From NCBI GenBank assembly GCA_947561585.1, contig CANNZV010000436.1:186001-250000 (forward strand): DNA of 64,000 nucleotides, in the 5' to 3' direction. A program made the translations under genes and the position numbers. Origin of the DNA: Caprella mutica. Taxonomy: Eukaryota; Arthropoda; Malacostraca; Amphipoda; Caprellidae. Position 1 is the first letter of the stretch. Every line of letters starts with the position of its first letter. This document shows positions 11,480 through 23,569 of this stretch, in pieces. The notes under the pieces were generated by a model that saw nothing but the letters and a program-made list of their open reading frames with translations, was not told the DNA's origin and made no database searches.

Positions 11480-12255
11480 TAGGGTTGTGACAATATTCTT
11501 TTAGCATAAAAAATATAATCTCGAGCATATTTTAAATAAACGTTTTCTTTTATTAAAAACATTTTCTTTTTATTGAAAATTTATTCTTTTATTGAAAAGT
11601 GATAAAACATATTCTTTCCAACAATATATAAAAATCATGAAACTAATATATTTCTCAGTTTGGAGATATGCTATATAACTAAAGAATATATACTTACAAA
11701 AAAAAACAATAGAAAGTAAGTATATAGGAATTTTAGAAGACCGTTGCCGAACAATACATGCCAAAATTATTGGAACATTCACGCCGAATTAAGTTTAGTA
11801 CCTGAAAAACCTGTTCAGGGTTCGATATTGAAAAGTTTCAGAAATTAATATTAGAAAATACAATTTTATTTTATCCAAACAAATTTTCAACGTTTCTTAG
11901 TTTACATTTAAAATTTAGCCGTTTTATAAACCCGATATTACTGTGACTGAACTTGGTCAGACGATATACAGATTGAATCCATGTGCCATATGACTCAAGT
12001 TAATAAAACTTATTTAAACTCTTCAAAGATTTCCATTGCACCGAAACAAGAGATTAGCATCTAAATGTGATTTTAAGAACTTGCTAATATTTACAGCATA
12101 TATAAATATGCTTTAAAGCATAAAAAGAATATAAAGCATATTTTTAAGGAACAAAAAACATATTTCAGAGCATAAAAGAATATATTTAGAGCATATGAGA
12201 ATATATTTCGTGAGAATATAAAGCATATTTCAAAGAGAATATTGTCACAACCCTA
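11480..12255. mobile_element. hAT-like element, TAGGGTTGTGACAATATTC ends
   Basis: The 776-bp element starts TAGGGTTGTGACAATATTC and ends GAATATTGTCACAACCCTA. Flanks are GTAATCAT (11472-11479) and GTAATCAA (12256-12263), seven of eight matching. Its right side, with repeated GAGCATAAAAGAATATATTT words, recurs at 12660-12775 and 53740-53983. No coding capacity. Confidence 0.75.
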
Positions 12256-12775
12256 GTAATCAATAATCATTAATGTAAATTAATATAAAAAATTGTCTAA
12301 CTGAAATAATTATGGTTCCATAAATTAGCGTAGAGGCTGTTGTTTGGGCGTTGTGTTTTCTTTTTGATGCATCTAGTCAAAAAATAGTTTGATGCGAGAT
12401 CCTGAGAGGTCTTTGGACAGACCTGACCGGTATAAACTACGATATTGTCCATCTGTTTATGAAGCACTTCTAGATTGTTTTCAGCTCTAATATTTTAACA
12501 TGTTATCCGGGAGACTGTAATACATCATTTTATTAAAAAAATTGGATTTCTTTTTTCAGATTTGACGGAGACTCTCCCCTTAAGGGGCTTGTTAATATCC
12601 CTAATGTTTATTAATCGAATTACAGCACTTTTATGAATTGAGTATAAGAAGCATAATTGAGCATAAAAAGAATATAAAGCATATTTCAGAGCTTAAAAGA
12701 ATATATTTAGAGAATATGGAGAATATTTTTCCAGACAATATAAAGCATACTTCAAAAAGAATATTGCCACAACCC
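12256..12775. mobile_element. Truncated relative of the preceding hAT-like element
   Basis: The right end AGAATATTGCCACAACCCTA followed by GTAATCTT is clear. AAAGAATATAAAGCATATTTC words precede it as in the neighbouring element. No left end is visible, so this is a fragment. Confidence 0.55.
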
Positions 12776-12779
12776 TAGT

Positions 12780-13494
12780 AATCTTGAACTATATTAAATA
12801 TGCTACATTAATTTCCACTAGTGACAAAATACACTTTGAGGCACTGCCCAAATAATTGTGAAACTACTTCAGAAAATGCAGATAAAGTAAATGGAGGTTA
12901 CTACAAGCACATTACTAGTTAAAGCTGCTATTTGCAGTCAAATTGGGCATAAAAAGTTTAAATTATTCTTTAAAAAAAAACATGATCGAAGCCTTTTGTA
13001 TTTATAAAAAAAAACCTGGGAAACTCAAGAAATTTTACAGAGCGCATGAATGTAAAATAGCTTCTCTCTATTATCAAAAATCTTATCGTGGAGCGGACTG
13101 TAGAACAATAAGACCTCCATCACCAATATGATATCCATCACCAATAGTTAATATACCTTGGATATTGCTATCAAAACCATTAAGAGAAATGAACTGCAAC
13201 AAATTGAATGGATTCAATCGGGAGCTCCTTACGAACAATCCTAGGGTGAGAGATTGGCTGAAATTATTTTAAATATCCTTCAAGATTCAAAGAACAATTT
13301 TTTTAAAAACTCAATTACACTTAGCATGATAAATTGCATTATAAGAGTTAATCCTTTATGACTAATTTTCCATTTTGAAATTTTAGTATAAAGAGCTTAC
13401 AGAAAATGTGGTTTTGAAAATATTTAGTTAGATAGAAGTGTGATTTGGAGTTTCTCTTTATTGTATTTAGATTTTAGCCTATTGAAACATCAGC
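12780..13494. other. Intergenic, nothing recognised
   Basis: AT-rich sequence leading into the 31-bp array. A 62-codon open frame has lysine-rich composition and no family resemblance. Confidence 0.4.
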
Positions 13495-14628
13495 TACGTA
13501 ATCACTTTCGCTAATCATCACTAGTTAGGTAATCACTTTCGCTAATCATCACTAGTTAGGTAATCACTTTCGCTAATCATCACTAGCTAGGTAATCACTT
13601 TCGCTAATCATCACTAGTTAGGTAATCACTTTCGCTAATCATCACTAGCTAGGTAATCACTTTCGCTAATCATCACTAGTTAGGTAATCACTTTCGCTAA
13701 TCATCACTAGTTAGGTAATCACTTTCGCTAATCATCACTAGTTAGGTAATCACTTTTGCTAATCATCACTAGTTAGGTAATCACTTTCGCTAATCATCAC
13801 TAGTTAGGTAATCACTTTTGCTAATCATCACTAGTTAGGTAATCACTTTTGCTAATCATCACTAGTTAGGTAATCACTTTTGCTAATCATCACTAGTTAG
13901 GTAATCACTTTTGCTAATCATCACTAGTTAGGTAATCACTTTCGTAAATCATCACTAGTTAGGTAATCACTTTCGTAAATCATCACTAGTTAGGTAATCA
14001 CTTTCGCTAATCATCACTAGTTAGGTAATCACTTTCGCTAATCATCACTAGTTAGGTAATCACTTTCGCTAATCATCACTAGTTAGGTAATCACTTTCGC
14101 TAATCATCACTAGTTAGGTAATCACTTTCGCTAATCATCACTAGTTAGGTAATCACTTTCGCTAATCATCACTAGTTAGGTAATCACTTTCGCTAATCAT
14201 CACTAGTTAGGTAATCACTTTCGCTAATCATCACTAGTTAGGTAATCACTTTCGCTAATCATCACTAGTTAGGTAATCACTTTCGCTAATCATCACTAGT
14301 TAGGTTATCACTATCGCTAATCATCACTAGTTAGGTTATCACTTTCGCTAATCATCACTAGTTAGGTTATCACTTTCGCTAATCATCACTAGTTAGGTAA
14401 TCACTTTCGCTAATCATCACTAGTTAGGTAATCACTTTCGCTAATCATCACTAGTTAGGTAATCACTTTCGCTAATCATCACTAGTTAGGTTATCACTTT
14501 CGCTAATCATCACTAGTTAGGTTATCACTTTCGCTAATCATCACTAGTTAGGTTATCACTTTCGCTAATCATCACTAGTTAGGTTATCACTTTCGCTAAT
14601 CATCACTAGTTAGGTTATCACTTTCGCT
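13495..14628. repeat. 31-bp satellite array, ~36 units
   Basis: The monomer contains GGTAATCACTTTCGC followed by TAATCATCACTAGTTA. The units are head to tail with few changes. Variants are clustered: CTAGCTAGG early, CTTTTGC near 13.75-13.92 kb, CGTAAATC near 13.94-13.98 kb, and GGTTATCAC near 14.30-14.39 and 14.49-14.63 kb. It is not a CRISPR array because there are no unique spacers. It ends about 320 bp downstream of the mucin-like gene's stop codon. Confidence 0.95.
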
Positions 14629-14724
14629 ACACATTTTGTTCAATTACCGGTAATTAAAACTGCTCAAAAATTGAATTGATATATATACAATATGTATTTC
14701 AACTAAACTATTAAAATGTTAGAT

Positions 14725-14759
14725 TTTATTTCAACATAACTGGAACATATATTTTTATT
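14725..14759 (-). promoter_or_regulatory. Candidate polyadenylation signals of the mucin-like gene
   Basis: AATAAA occurs on the - strand at 14759-14754 and 14730-14725, about 190 and 220 bp past the stop codon and before the 31-bp array. Confidence 0.5.
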
Positions 14760-14949
14760 CGAATAAATAAATTGACAATGGTAAAGAGACTTCAGATGTA
14801 CTCTAATAATATAACAAACAAAATAATTACTGGAGAAATTAGAATCTGAATATAACAAGAATTTCATTGGAATATGGATTAGGTAAACCACACTGACAGT
14901 TACTTGAAGACATAAATATGTACACTTCATAATTAATTGCAGAAGATTT

Positions 14950-16853
14950 TCACCAATCTCTAAATACTCTGGAGAATCTTTGGTGTCCCTCTGGATCGCT
15001 TCTATTCCTTTTCTTGAGTCTCCTGTACATTAGGAATCCTACCAGCACTATCACCACAGCTAGGAATAGGAACACGAGCCCCAGCGTCAGGGCGGCTTGG
15101 TTAGCTGTAAACACAAGCAAGATTAGAACATTAGTTCACAGATGGAACTACACAATGTATTAGATTTAAGAAAAAATATTTATATCAGCCTTCATATTTA
15201 TATATTAAAAAAGCATTATGTATTAAATGAGAAAGAAATGGTGGGGGCTACAAAAGATTATGACCCCACTATAACTATAACATTGAAAAACTTTCTCTGG
15301 GAATACTAATTTTAAAGTAAATTTATATTCGAATCGGTTTTTAGGATTCTTAAGAATAGAACTTTTATCAAAAATATTTTTAATATATTGATAGTCTAGT
15401 TTCTTCCAACTTACCGTTGAAACAAAATTATTCGTCACAAGTGAAATTTAAATTATTGTCAAATTCTTAACATAATCTCTTATTGCTGAATGGTAGTTTT
15501 AGAATATAGTCGTAAAGATGTCTCTTAATGTATATTTCAATTTGTCCCCCTAAATTTAGTAAATATGAAAAAATTGTTAAAATTTACTTACGTTCTCTCT
15601 TCATGACCTCTTTATCAGCAGACGGAACTAAGAAAAGGAAATCCAATTAGGAGATAGGTACTCTCATGAGAAAAATTTGAAAATAGATATATTATAAATA
15701 TTTTGGTTGAGTACACATCTTACTTGGTTCAAAAGACTCTGAAGTAGTTAATATCTCAGTAACAGATTCCGTAGTACTATTAGCACCTTCATCTGATCTG
15801 ACAGTTCCTGACGTACTCTGTGTCTTAGAAGTTGAGGATTCACTTACGACTTCCAAAGTTGTAGGTTCCACAGGAGTTGATTTTTCTTTCAATGTTGATT
15901 GACCAGTTGAAGTTGAAGTCGTGCTTTCAGTACTACTAGTTTGTTCATCCAATTCCGTAGTTATAAAAGTTGTGTTAACGTTAAATGTTTCGTTATTGAC
16001 GGAAGTTGTCAATGATTGAGTGATTGAAGAAACAGAATTTTGAGTTGCACTTGTCATAGGTATAGAGCTTTGCTCAAGAATTGTAGTAGTTTCAACTACA
16101 ATTTCAATTGTGGTCAATGTTTCGTTTGCAGGTTCATCAATCTTAGATCTTTCTTTGAGCCCAGGGATAACAGGTATGGTAGTGTTTTGAATAGAGCCAA
16201 GTTCTTCTGTTGAAGACGAGTTGACAGTTTCTTCTGTAGTTATTAGAATGATAGGAGAAAACTTTCGAGCTTTCTCGTTAATGCTAATATGAGCAGCTGA
16301 TCTTTCACTCTCTTGGAACCTGTTCCGTTTAGAGTTTTTAGCAGATCTTTGACCATCACTACTTGGAGGTTTAGGAGTTTTACCTTTCAGAAAACTCAGA
16401 AGGCTTTGATCATCTGTGTGATTCAAATTAGAAGTGACGTTTTCCACATTAGGAACAGATTTCTCGGTTTGTGACGTCGTTGACTGTATTTCAGTGGTGA
16501 GTTTATTTTTAGTAACTGGGGGTGGGGTTTTTCTTCTCAACTCGTCAATTAAATTCAAATGAGGCAGTTCAGAAGAATCGAAGTCTTTTTTAGAGTCTCT
16601 ATCAAACGATCTATAACTAATCGGAGATTTTTGTGATATTCTTTGCCTCTTAGCTGTGTCAAGAGTCGGCGGGTTGTTATTTGCATCCAATTCTTCTAGA
16701 ATTAACATATACAAAAGAGATTATTATATTAATGGCATATTATGACCAATAAGCTATTTTTCACTTACCAGAAGCAGTTAGTAGAGGACTGATGCATAAA
16801 GATACAAGTAACAGGCACTTTATTTTGCAATCTCTACTCCGTAAAGTATCCAT
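14950..16853 (-). CDS. Mucin-like type I membrane protein
   Basis: There are four exons on the - strand: 16853-16769, 16695-15724, 15627-15592 and 15104-14950. All junctions are phase 1 with GT/AG ends, giving 415 residues and TGA. Exon 1 encodes a signal peptide (KCLLLVSLCISPLLTAS). Exon 2 encodes a Ser/Thr-rich ectodomain with many N-glycosylation sequons (NVT, NHT, NSS, NTT, NET, NST); its N-terminal third is charged, with basic stretches. Exon 4 begins NQAA and supplies one membrane helix, LTLGLVFLFLAVVIVLVGFL, at about residues 370-389. A basic tail YRRLKKRNR and about 20 more residues follow. The layout is that of a cell-surface mucin or sialomucin-like protein. No named family is recognised and the function is unknown. 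Matching phase at every junction makes the model strong. The introns are 73, 96 and 487 bp. Confidence 0.85.
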
Positions 16854-17151
16854 GTTATACGTGGATTTATATTGAACTATAAAATTCGTGATCTCTATCA
16901 AACGAATGCCACTTGTTTTAATTCGAAATTTAAAATCCTCGTAACAATGTGAAACAGATTTCCTGAAATTCATCATTAAGTTGTAAAAATCATGATAATA
17001 AAGTTTTTTTTCTCAGATCCATTAGCTTTTAAAGCTATCTATTGAAAATATTAATTCATTCAATACTATAGCAGATAGAAAGAAGTCAGACCACTGGCTC
17101 GTTAGACTATAACGACACTCCATATATTGCCTAATTTAGACGAACCACACA
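16854..17151. other. Upstream region of the mucin-like gene
   Basis: This short AT-rich segment separates the first coding exon from the 30-bp array. The promoter should lie here or within the array. No specific element was identified. Confidence 0.4.
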
Positions 17152-17605
17152 AATCCCTCACCAGACAGACGAACTAGGAAATTCCCTCACCAGACAAGAC
17201 GAACTAGAAAATTCCCTCACCAGACAAACGAACTAGAAAATTCCCTCACCAGACAAACGAACTAGAAAATTCCCTCACCAGACAGACGAACTAGAAAATT
17301 CCCTCACCAGACAAGACGAACTAGAAAATTCCCTCACCAGACAAGACGAACTAGAAAATTCCCTCACCAGACAAGACGAACTAGAAAATTCCCTCACCAG
17401 ACAAGACGAACTAGAAAATTCCCTCACCAGACAAGACGAACTAGAAAATTCCCTCACCAGACAAGACGAACTAGAAAATTCCCTCACCAGACAAGACGAA
17501 CTAGAAAATTCCCTCACCAGACAAGACGAACTAGAAAATTCCCTCACCAGACAAGACGAACTAGAAAATTCCCTCACCAGACAAGACGAACTAGAAAATT
17601 TGCCT
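17152..17605. repeat. 30-bp tandem array, ~15 units
   Basis: Monomer parts are ATTCCCTCACCAGACAAGAC and GAACTAGAAA. The first five units differ slightly (AGACAGACGAACTAG, AGACAAACG), while the last ten are almost identical. Because 30 is divisible by three, the - strand reads as a perfect ten-residue peptide repeat (VREFSSSSCL), but it has no start context or flanking exon. Confidence 0.95.
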
Positions 17606-17614
17606 CACCAGACA

Positions 17615-17818
17615 ATCCTCCGAGATAAGAACAAAGTCAACTATCACCGTCGGTGATAATGCTGATGGATTAAGAAAAGCCAACCGTGAATAGAGTGAGT
17701 AACCAAGAACTGTGACGAAAAGAGACACAAGAATCAATGGCTGTACTCACGGATAAGAGACAGCTTCACCACAGACAGCTTCAAAAAGGAGCCTTTGAGG
17801 AAGACCGACCAACAGAGC
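17615..17818 (+). repeat. Fragment of the GACGTCA interspersed repeat
   Basis: ACTATCACCGTCGGTGATAA, then GACGAAAAGAGACACAAGAA, then GGCTGTACTCACGGAT align with the internal part of the repeat copies at 46.0, 52.8 and 54.6 kb. AGACAGCTTCA also occurs in both. The 23-bp satellite starts directly after it. Confidence 0.65.
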
Positions 17819-20339
17819 AATCCTCCAGACAGAAGCAGAGCAATCCTCCACACAGAAGCAGAGCAATCCTCCACACAGAAGCAGAGCAATCCTCCACACA
17901 GAAGCAGAGCAATCCTCCACACAGAAGCAGAGCAATCCTCCACACAGAAGCAGAGCAATCCTCCACACAGAAGCAGAGCAATCCTCCACACAGAAGCAGA
18001 GCAATCCTCCACACAGAAGCAGAGCAATCCTCCACACAGAAGCAGAGCAATCCTCCACACAGAAGCAGAGCAATCCTCCACACAGAAGCAGAGCAATCCT
18101 CCACACAGAAGCAGAGCAATCCTCCACACAGAAGCAGAGCAATCCTCCACACAGAAGCAGAGCAATCCTCCACACAGAAGCAGAGCAATCCTCCACACAG
18201 AAGCAGAGCAATCCTCCACACAGAAGCAGAGCAATCCTCCACACAGAAGCAGAGCAATCCTCCACACAGAAGCAGAGCAATCCTCCACACAGAAGCAGAG
18301 CAATCCTCCACACAGAAGCAGAGCAATCCTCCACACAGAAGCAGAGCAATCCTCCACACAGAAGCAGAGCAATCCTCCACACAGAAGCAGAGCAATCCTC
18401 CACACAGAAGCAGAGCAATCCTCCACACAGAAGCAGAGCAATCCTCCACACAGAAGCAGAGCAATCCTCCACACAGAAGCAGAGCAATCCTCCACACAGA
18501 AGCAGAGCAATCCTCCACACAGAAGCAGAGCAATCCTCCACACAGAAGCAGAGCAATCCTCCACACAGAAGCAGAGCAATCCTCCACACAGAAGCAGAGC
18601 AATCCTCCACACAGAAGCAGAGCAATCCTCCACACAGAAGCAGAGCAATCCTCCACACAGAAGCAGAGCAATCCTCCACACAGAAGCAGAGCAATCCTCC
18701 ACACAGAAGCAGAGCAATCCTCCACACAGAAGCAGAGCAATCCTCCACACAGAAGCAGAGCAATCCTCCAGACAGAAGCAGAGCAATCCTCCAGACAGAA
18801 GCAGAGCAATCCTCCAGACAGAAGCAGAGCAATCCTCCAGACAGAAGCAGAGCAATCCTCCAGACAGAAGCAGAGCAATCCTCCAGACAGAAGCAGAGCA
18901 ATCCTCCAGACAGAAGCAGAGCAATCCTCCAGACAGAAGCAGAGCAATCCTCCAGACAGAAGCAGAGCAATCCTCCACACAGAAGCAGAGCAATCCTCCA
19001 GACAGAAGCAGAGCAATCCTCCACACAGAAGCAGAGCAATCCTCCACACAGAAGCAGAGCAATCCTCCACACAGAAGCAGAGCAATCCTCCACACAGAAG
19101 CAGAGCAATCCTCCACACAGAAGCAGAGCAATCCTCCAGACAGAAGCAGAGCAATCCTCCAGACAGAAGCAGAGCAATCCTCCAGACAGAAGCAGAGCAA
19201 TCCTCCAGACAGAAGCAGAGCAATCCTCCAGACAGAAGCAGAGCAATCCTCCAGACAGAAGCAGAGCAATCCTCCAGACAGAAGCAGAGCAATCCTCCAG
19301 ACAGAAGCAGAGCAATCCTCCAGACAGAAGCAGAGCAATCCTCCAGACAGAAGCAGAGCAATCCTCCAGACAGAAGCAGAGCAATCCTCCAGACAGAAGC
19401 AGAGCAATCCTCCAGACAGAAGCAGAGCAATCCTCCAGACAGAAGCAGAGCAATCCTCCAGACAGAAACAGAGCAATCCTCCAGACAGAAACAGAGCAAT
19501 CCTCCAGACAGAAACAGAGCAATCCTCCAGACAGAAACAGAGCAATCCTCCAGACAAAAACAGAGCAATCCTCCAGACAAAAACAGAGCAATCCTCCAGA
19601 CAAAAACAGAGCAATCCTCCAGACAAAAACAGAGCAATCCTCCAGACAGAAACAGAGCAATCCTCCAGACAGAAACAGGGCAATCCTCCAGACAGAAACA
19701 GGGCAATCCTCCAGACAGAAACAGAGCAATCCTCCAGACAGAAACAGAGCAATCCTCCAGACAGAAACAGAGCAATCCTCCAGACAGAAACAGAGCAATC
19801 CTCCAGACAGAAACAGAGCAATCCTCCAGACAGAAACAGAGCAATCCTCCAGACAGAAACAGAGCAATCCTCCAGACAGAAACAGAGCAATCCTCCAGAC
19901 AGAAACAGAGCAATCCTCCAGACAGAAACAGAGCAATCCTCCAGACAGAAACAGAGCAATCCTCCAGACAGAAACAGAGAAATCCTCCAGACAGAAACAG
20001 AGAAATCCTCCAGACAGAAACAGAAATCCTCCAGACAGAAACAGAGCAATTCTCCAGACAGAAACAGAGCAATTCTCCAGACAGAAACAGAGCAATCCTC
20101 CAGACAGAAACAGAGCAATCCTCCAGACAGAAACAGAGCAATCCTCCAGACAGAAACAGAGCAATCCTCCAGACAGAAACAGAGCAATCCTCCAGACAGA
20201 AACAGAGCAATCCTCCAGACAGAAACAGAGAAATCCTCCAGACAGAAACAGAAATCCTCCAGACAGAAACAGAGCAATTCTCCAGACAGAAACAGAGCAA
20301 TTCTCCAGACAGAAACAGAGCAATCCTCCAGACAGAAAC
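17819..20339. repeat. 23-bp satellite array, ~110 units
   Basis: The monomer is AGCAGAGCAATCCTCC plus a seven-base variable part ending in AGA. Three blocks succeed one another: CACACAGAAGCAG units (to about 18760, recurring at about 18970-19130), CAGACAGAAGCAG units, and from about 19460 CAGACAGAAACAG units. Rare variants are local: CAAAAACAG near 19.55-19.63 kb and a short unit lacking GAGCAA at about 20.01 kb repeated at about 20.24 kb. A 23-bp period without stop codons leaves all frames open, so the long reading frames here are artefacts. Confidence 0.95.
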
Positions 20340-21099
20340 GGGTGTAGGTCATAAGCCCCCCCCCGGTCATAAGCCCCCCGGTCAAGAGCCCCCCCCCCCC
20401 GTCATGAGCCCCCTTAGGTCAAGAGCCCCCTTAGGTCAAGAGCCCTCCCCCCCGGTCATGAGCCCCCCCGGTCACGAGCCCCCCTGTTTTTAAATCCTTA
20501 TTTACCTATATTATTTAATCCTTATTGACACTTTTGTAGTTCATTACTGATTAGACAAAATATATGTATATCGGGGGGCGTGCCGCCCCCGAACCCCCCT
20601 GCCAGGTCATTAAACAATCATGAAGTGTGCAGTACAATAATCTAGCGGTTACAACAAACTACATTAGCAACTCTCAGTTATTTCTATCTAAGTAGTTCTT
20701 CATTTGTTTAACTAGGTAAATAAGGATTTAAAAAACATGGAGGGGGGGCTCGTGACCGGGGGGGGGGGGGGGGGGCTTATGACCTAGGGGGGCTCATTAC
20801 CTAGGGGGGCTCATGACCGGGGGGGCTCATGACTGGGTGGCTCTTGACCGGGGGGGCTCTTGACCGGGGGGGCTCTTGACCGGGGGGGCTCTTGACCGGG
20901 GGGGGCTCTTGACCGGGGGGGGCTCTTGACCGGGGGGGCTCTTGACCGGGGGGGCTCTTGACCGGGGGGGGCTCTTGACCGGGGGGGCTCTTGACCGGGG
21001 GGGCTCTTGACCGGGGGGGCTCTTGACCGGGGGGGCTCTTGACCGGGGGGGCTCTTGACCGGGGGGGCTCTTGACCGGGGGGGCTCTTGACCGTACCCC
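20340..21099. mobile_element. FB-like foldback element, copy A
   Basis: GACAGAAAC is duplicated at 20331-20339 and 21100-21108. The ends are GGGTGTAGGTCATAAGCCCC and GGCTCTTGACCGTACCCC. Long inverted arms consist of short tandem units of the type GGTCA(T/A)GAGCCCCCC on the left and its complement on the right (about 18 units at 20740-21095). The roughly 250-bp core holds AATCCTTATTTACCTA and its partner TAGGTAAATAAGGATT, plus CCTGCCAGGTCATTAAACAA. No transposase is encoded. Drosophila FB elements have the same plan (tandem-repeat arms, 9-bp duplication). The target here is the end of the 23-bp satellite. Confidence 0.85.
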
Positions 21100-22690
21100 G
21101 ACAGAAACATATATACAAACGGGTGTATGACATGAGCCCCCTGACATAAAAAAAGGTTTATGTACAGGGGAGGAGAGTTGGCTTATGTCCTTACCCCCAA
21201 ACAAACACACCCTTCCCGATACACAAAATAGTCCCTCATTCCGAAGAGGACAAAAAGCTTCTCCACCAACCCAAAGAGGAAAAATAATTCCTACAGATTT
21301 ATTATTTCAAGAGCTTATGTACTTGTGCCTTCATTTATTATTTTCAATTCCCAACACACATACCTACACCACCCAGTAGTTTTTGCTGAAATCGCAGAGA
21401 ACCGGAACATTTGAAGGCCAATAGTGATTAATGTTCTGGTACCTACTTGAACCTTGTAACCTACCTATACATTATATGATTTATGTATGCACATTTGACT
21501 TATTCAATCACCGTGAAGTATGAGTAGAGTATAGTTCAATCTAAACAAAATTGATCATCAGGTTCTCCCATTTTCAAAAACAAAGTAGCTGCACTGGAAT
21601 ATGTGAATTAAGTAAATAAATTAATGAAGGATAATGGTAGGCTGGTAGCTCATTTTTAAAATTGGTTTGATAATATATTAAAGCCAAAGTGCAAAATTAA
21701 AACATTTCTATAGTGCTAGAAACTTTTTTTAAAGAAATAACAAGAAGTTTAGCAATTCAGTGTAACTTTGATATTTATAATCAAAATATACTAGCAATTT
21801 GTAACTAACTAAATTAAAATATTTAGGTTGAAATAGGTATATTGCGATACATTAACCAACTTTTATCTCAAAATACACTAATACAGAAGCGCTAATAAAA
21901 ATTATAGCTTTAGAACATTGATAAATTTATATTGTAACAGTATTGCGGTGCTTTTGAATTTGATGTGCAATATTTTAGAAGAAATTCGGTGCAGCAGGAT
22001 GTAGCCCTTTCTTCCAGAAAAATTGTTTACAATTTAGCAGTGGGCGCAATTTAGGCTACCTGTGTAACCTTATGAAATTGTATAACGATCGGAATAAAGT
22101 AACAAACCCTAAGTTTTAACTCTCCTCACACATACCTAATTACCTATATACCATTCTAGTTGCTAGGTAGCTACCTAACTTCTAAGATTCTTAGCAAGAG
22201 TCCAAGAATATTAATCTTGTAAAGCCAAGTAGAATTAATATTGCAGCAGATCAAAAGAAGCTCAGTACATGAGTATTAATTTGTGATTTTTTTTAAACTA
22301 TGTTAATTAAAGTTTTGGTGGTCTAAGAGAGAGGTTAATTAATTAGTGAGCCGCAATTTACCTGTTACGCCCTACTTAACAAATATAACCATTCATATTG
22401 AAAATTAATTAATGTCATTATCTTAATTCTTTTATATATATAGAAAATAACTCAGTTATTTAACTTATTTTTCAAACTGCAGAAAGCACAGAGATTCACT
22501 TTTAGAGATCGACAACAGTAAACGTTACAATAGACAATCATCGATATAAAATAATATTTAATGAAAGATGACGTAGTGAACGGGCGAATGTATTATTGTG
22601 AACAAAATTATTCAACCCGACCGAAAGGAGAAATTATGAAAAGTTAACATGTAGCTACTCACTTCAGCGTCAAGGCACATCGCCTACTAA
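21100..22690. other. Intergenic sequence
   Basis: Bases 21120-21145 (ACGGGTGTATGACATGAGCCCC) are a stray end of another foldback element. The rest is AT-rich with no coding or RNA signal recognised. Confidence 0.45.
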
Positions 22691-23371
22691 GGGCCCACGC
22701 ACACGAGCGTTCTTTGCCATCTGGCGATTCACGCTTGACCCTAAAATAGCATTAACTCTCGGGTGGCCACACGAGCGTTCTTTGCCGTCCGGCAGAGAGA
22801 CGGACAATTCTGAAAGCAGGGTAATGCGTTCCCTTGACGGATGGTGACTGCCGTATTACCAGTCAATTCTATATTATCTACGTGTGGGTGCGCAAACGGA
22901 CGGTTTGTTGCCACATCTTTCAATGGTAATTGTAATTAAATAGTAGAAATGGAAACATTTTTATTCAAAATAAAAGGAAAAAACTTTTGTCCCTACATTT
23001 TAACAGTCTTTGAGTTATTACAATGAAATAATAAAACGAGAAAACAGAGTTAATTCAGGTATTTCTTTATCGATAAAGCCCTTATGAATTTATATAAACT
23101 TTTTGAATGAATATGCACCGATACGTATTGGTAACCGATATACACGTACCAATAACAATTACTTTAAAATTTTGATCCGTTAAGGTATAGTGTGACTAGT
23201 TAGATAGCCTACAGTACGTGACTAGTTAGGTATAGTGTGACTGGTACATGCTGCATGTCACTCTCTATGCATCTGGGTTAATTTTCCGTTGCGACACACT
23301 CTCGTGTGCCCTCGTGTGCCCCCTCTCGTTCATTTGACGTTGCGTAGAAAAAACGCTCGTGTGCGGGGACC
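22691..23371. mobile_element. Harbinger-like MITE, TAA duplication
   Basis: The left end is GGGCCCACGCACACGAGCGT and the right end ACGCTCGTGTGCGGGGACC. TAA flanks both sides (22688-22690 and 23372-23374). A 3-bp TWA target and G/C-rich ends of this form suit PIF/Harbinger elements. A second end-like sequence, CACACGAGCGTTCTTTGCC, lies at about 22770, so a partial duplication is possible. No transposase. Confidence 0.75.
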
Positions 23372-23569
23372 TAAAGGTTTGAATGTTATTTATAGTTTAC
23401 TGCTCATTTAAAATATATAATTCTATAGATATTTGAAGTGAGAAATTCCTTTTGACATGATTATGGTCTGCAGAAGCAAAAAAAAACAACACGAGAAGAA
23501 GATGATTTGATTATGTATCTAATAATTCTTAAGAATTAAATATTAATTATTAATTTTATTATTGATATT

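Noticed and set aside
13495..14628. CRISPR array resemblance of ~30-bp repeats
   Set aside because: The units are contiguous with no unique spacers, no cas genes are present, and the genome is eukaryotic.
17275..17577. Possible repetitive protein VREFSSSSCL
   Set aside because: The 30-bp period preserves one frame trivially; there is no flanking exon or signal sequence.
17734..20493. Five reading frames of more than 800 codons on both strands
   Set aside because: They cover a 23-bp array without stop codons; with a period not divisible by three all frames stay open. There is no start context, domain or codon signal.
20801..21210. Pro/Arg-rich frames near 21 kb
   Set aside because: They are translations of the GC-rich tandem arm of a foldback element.
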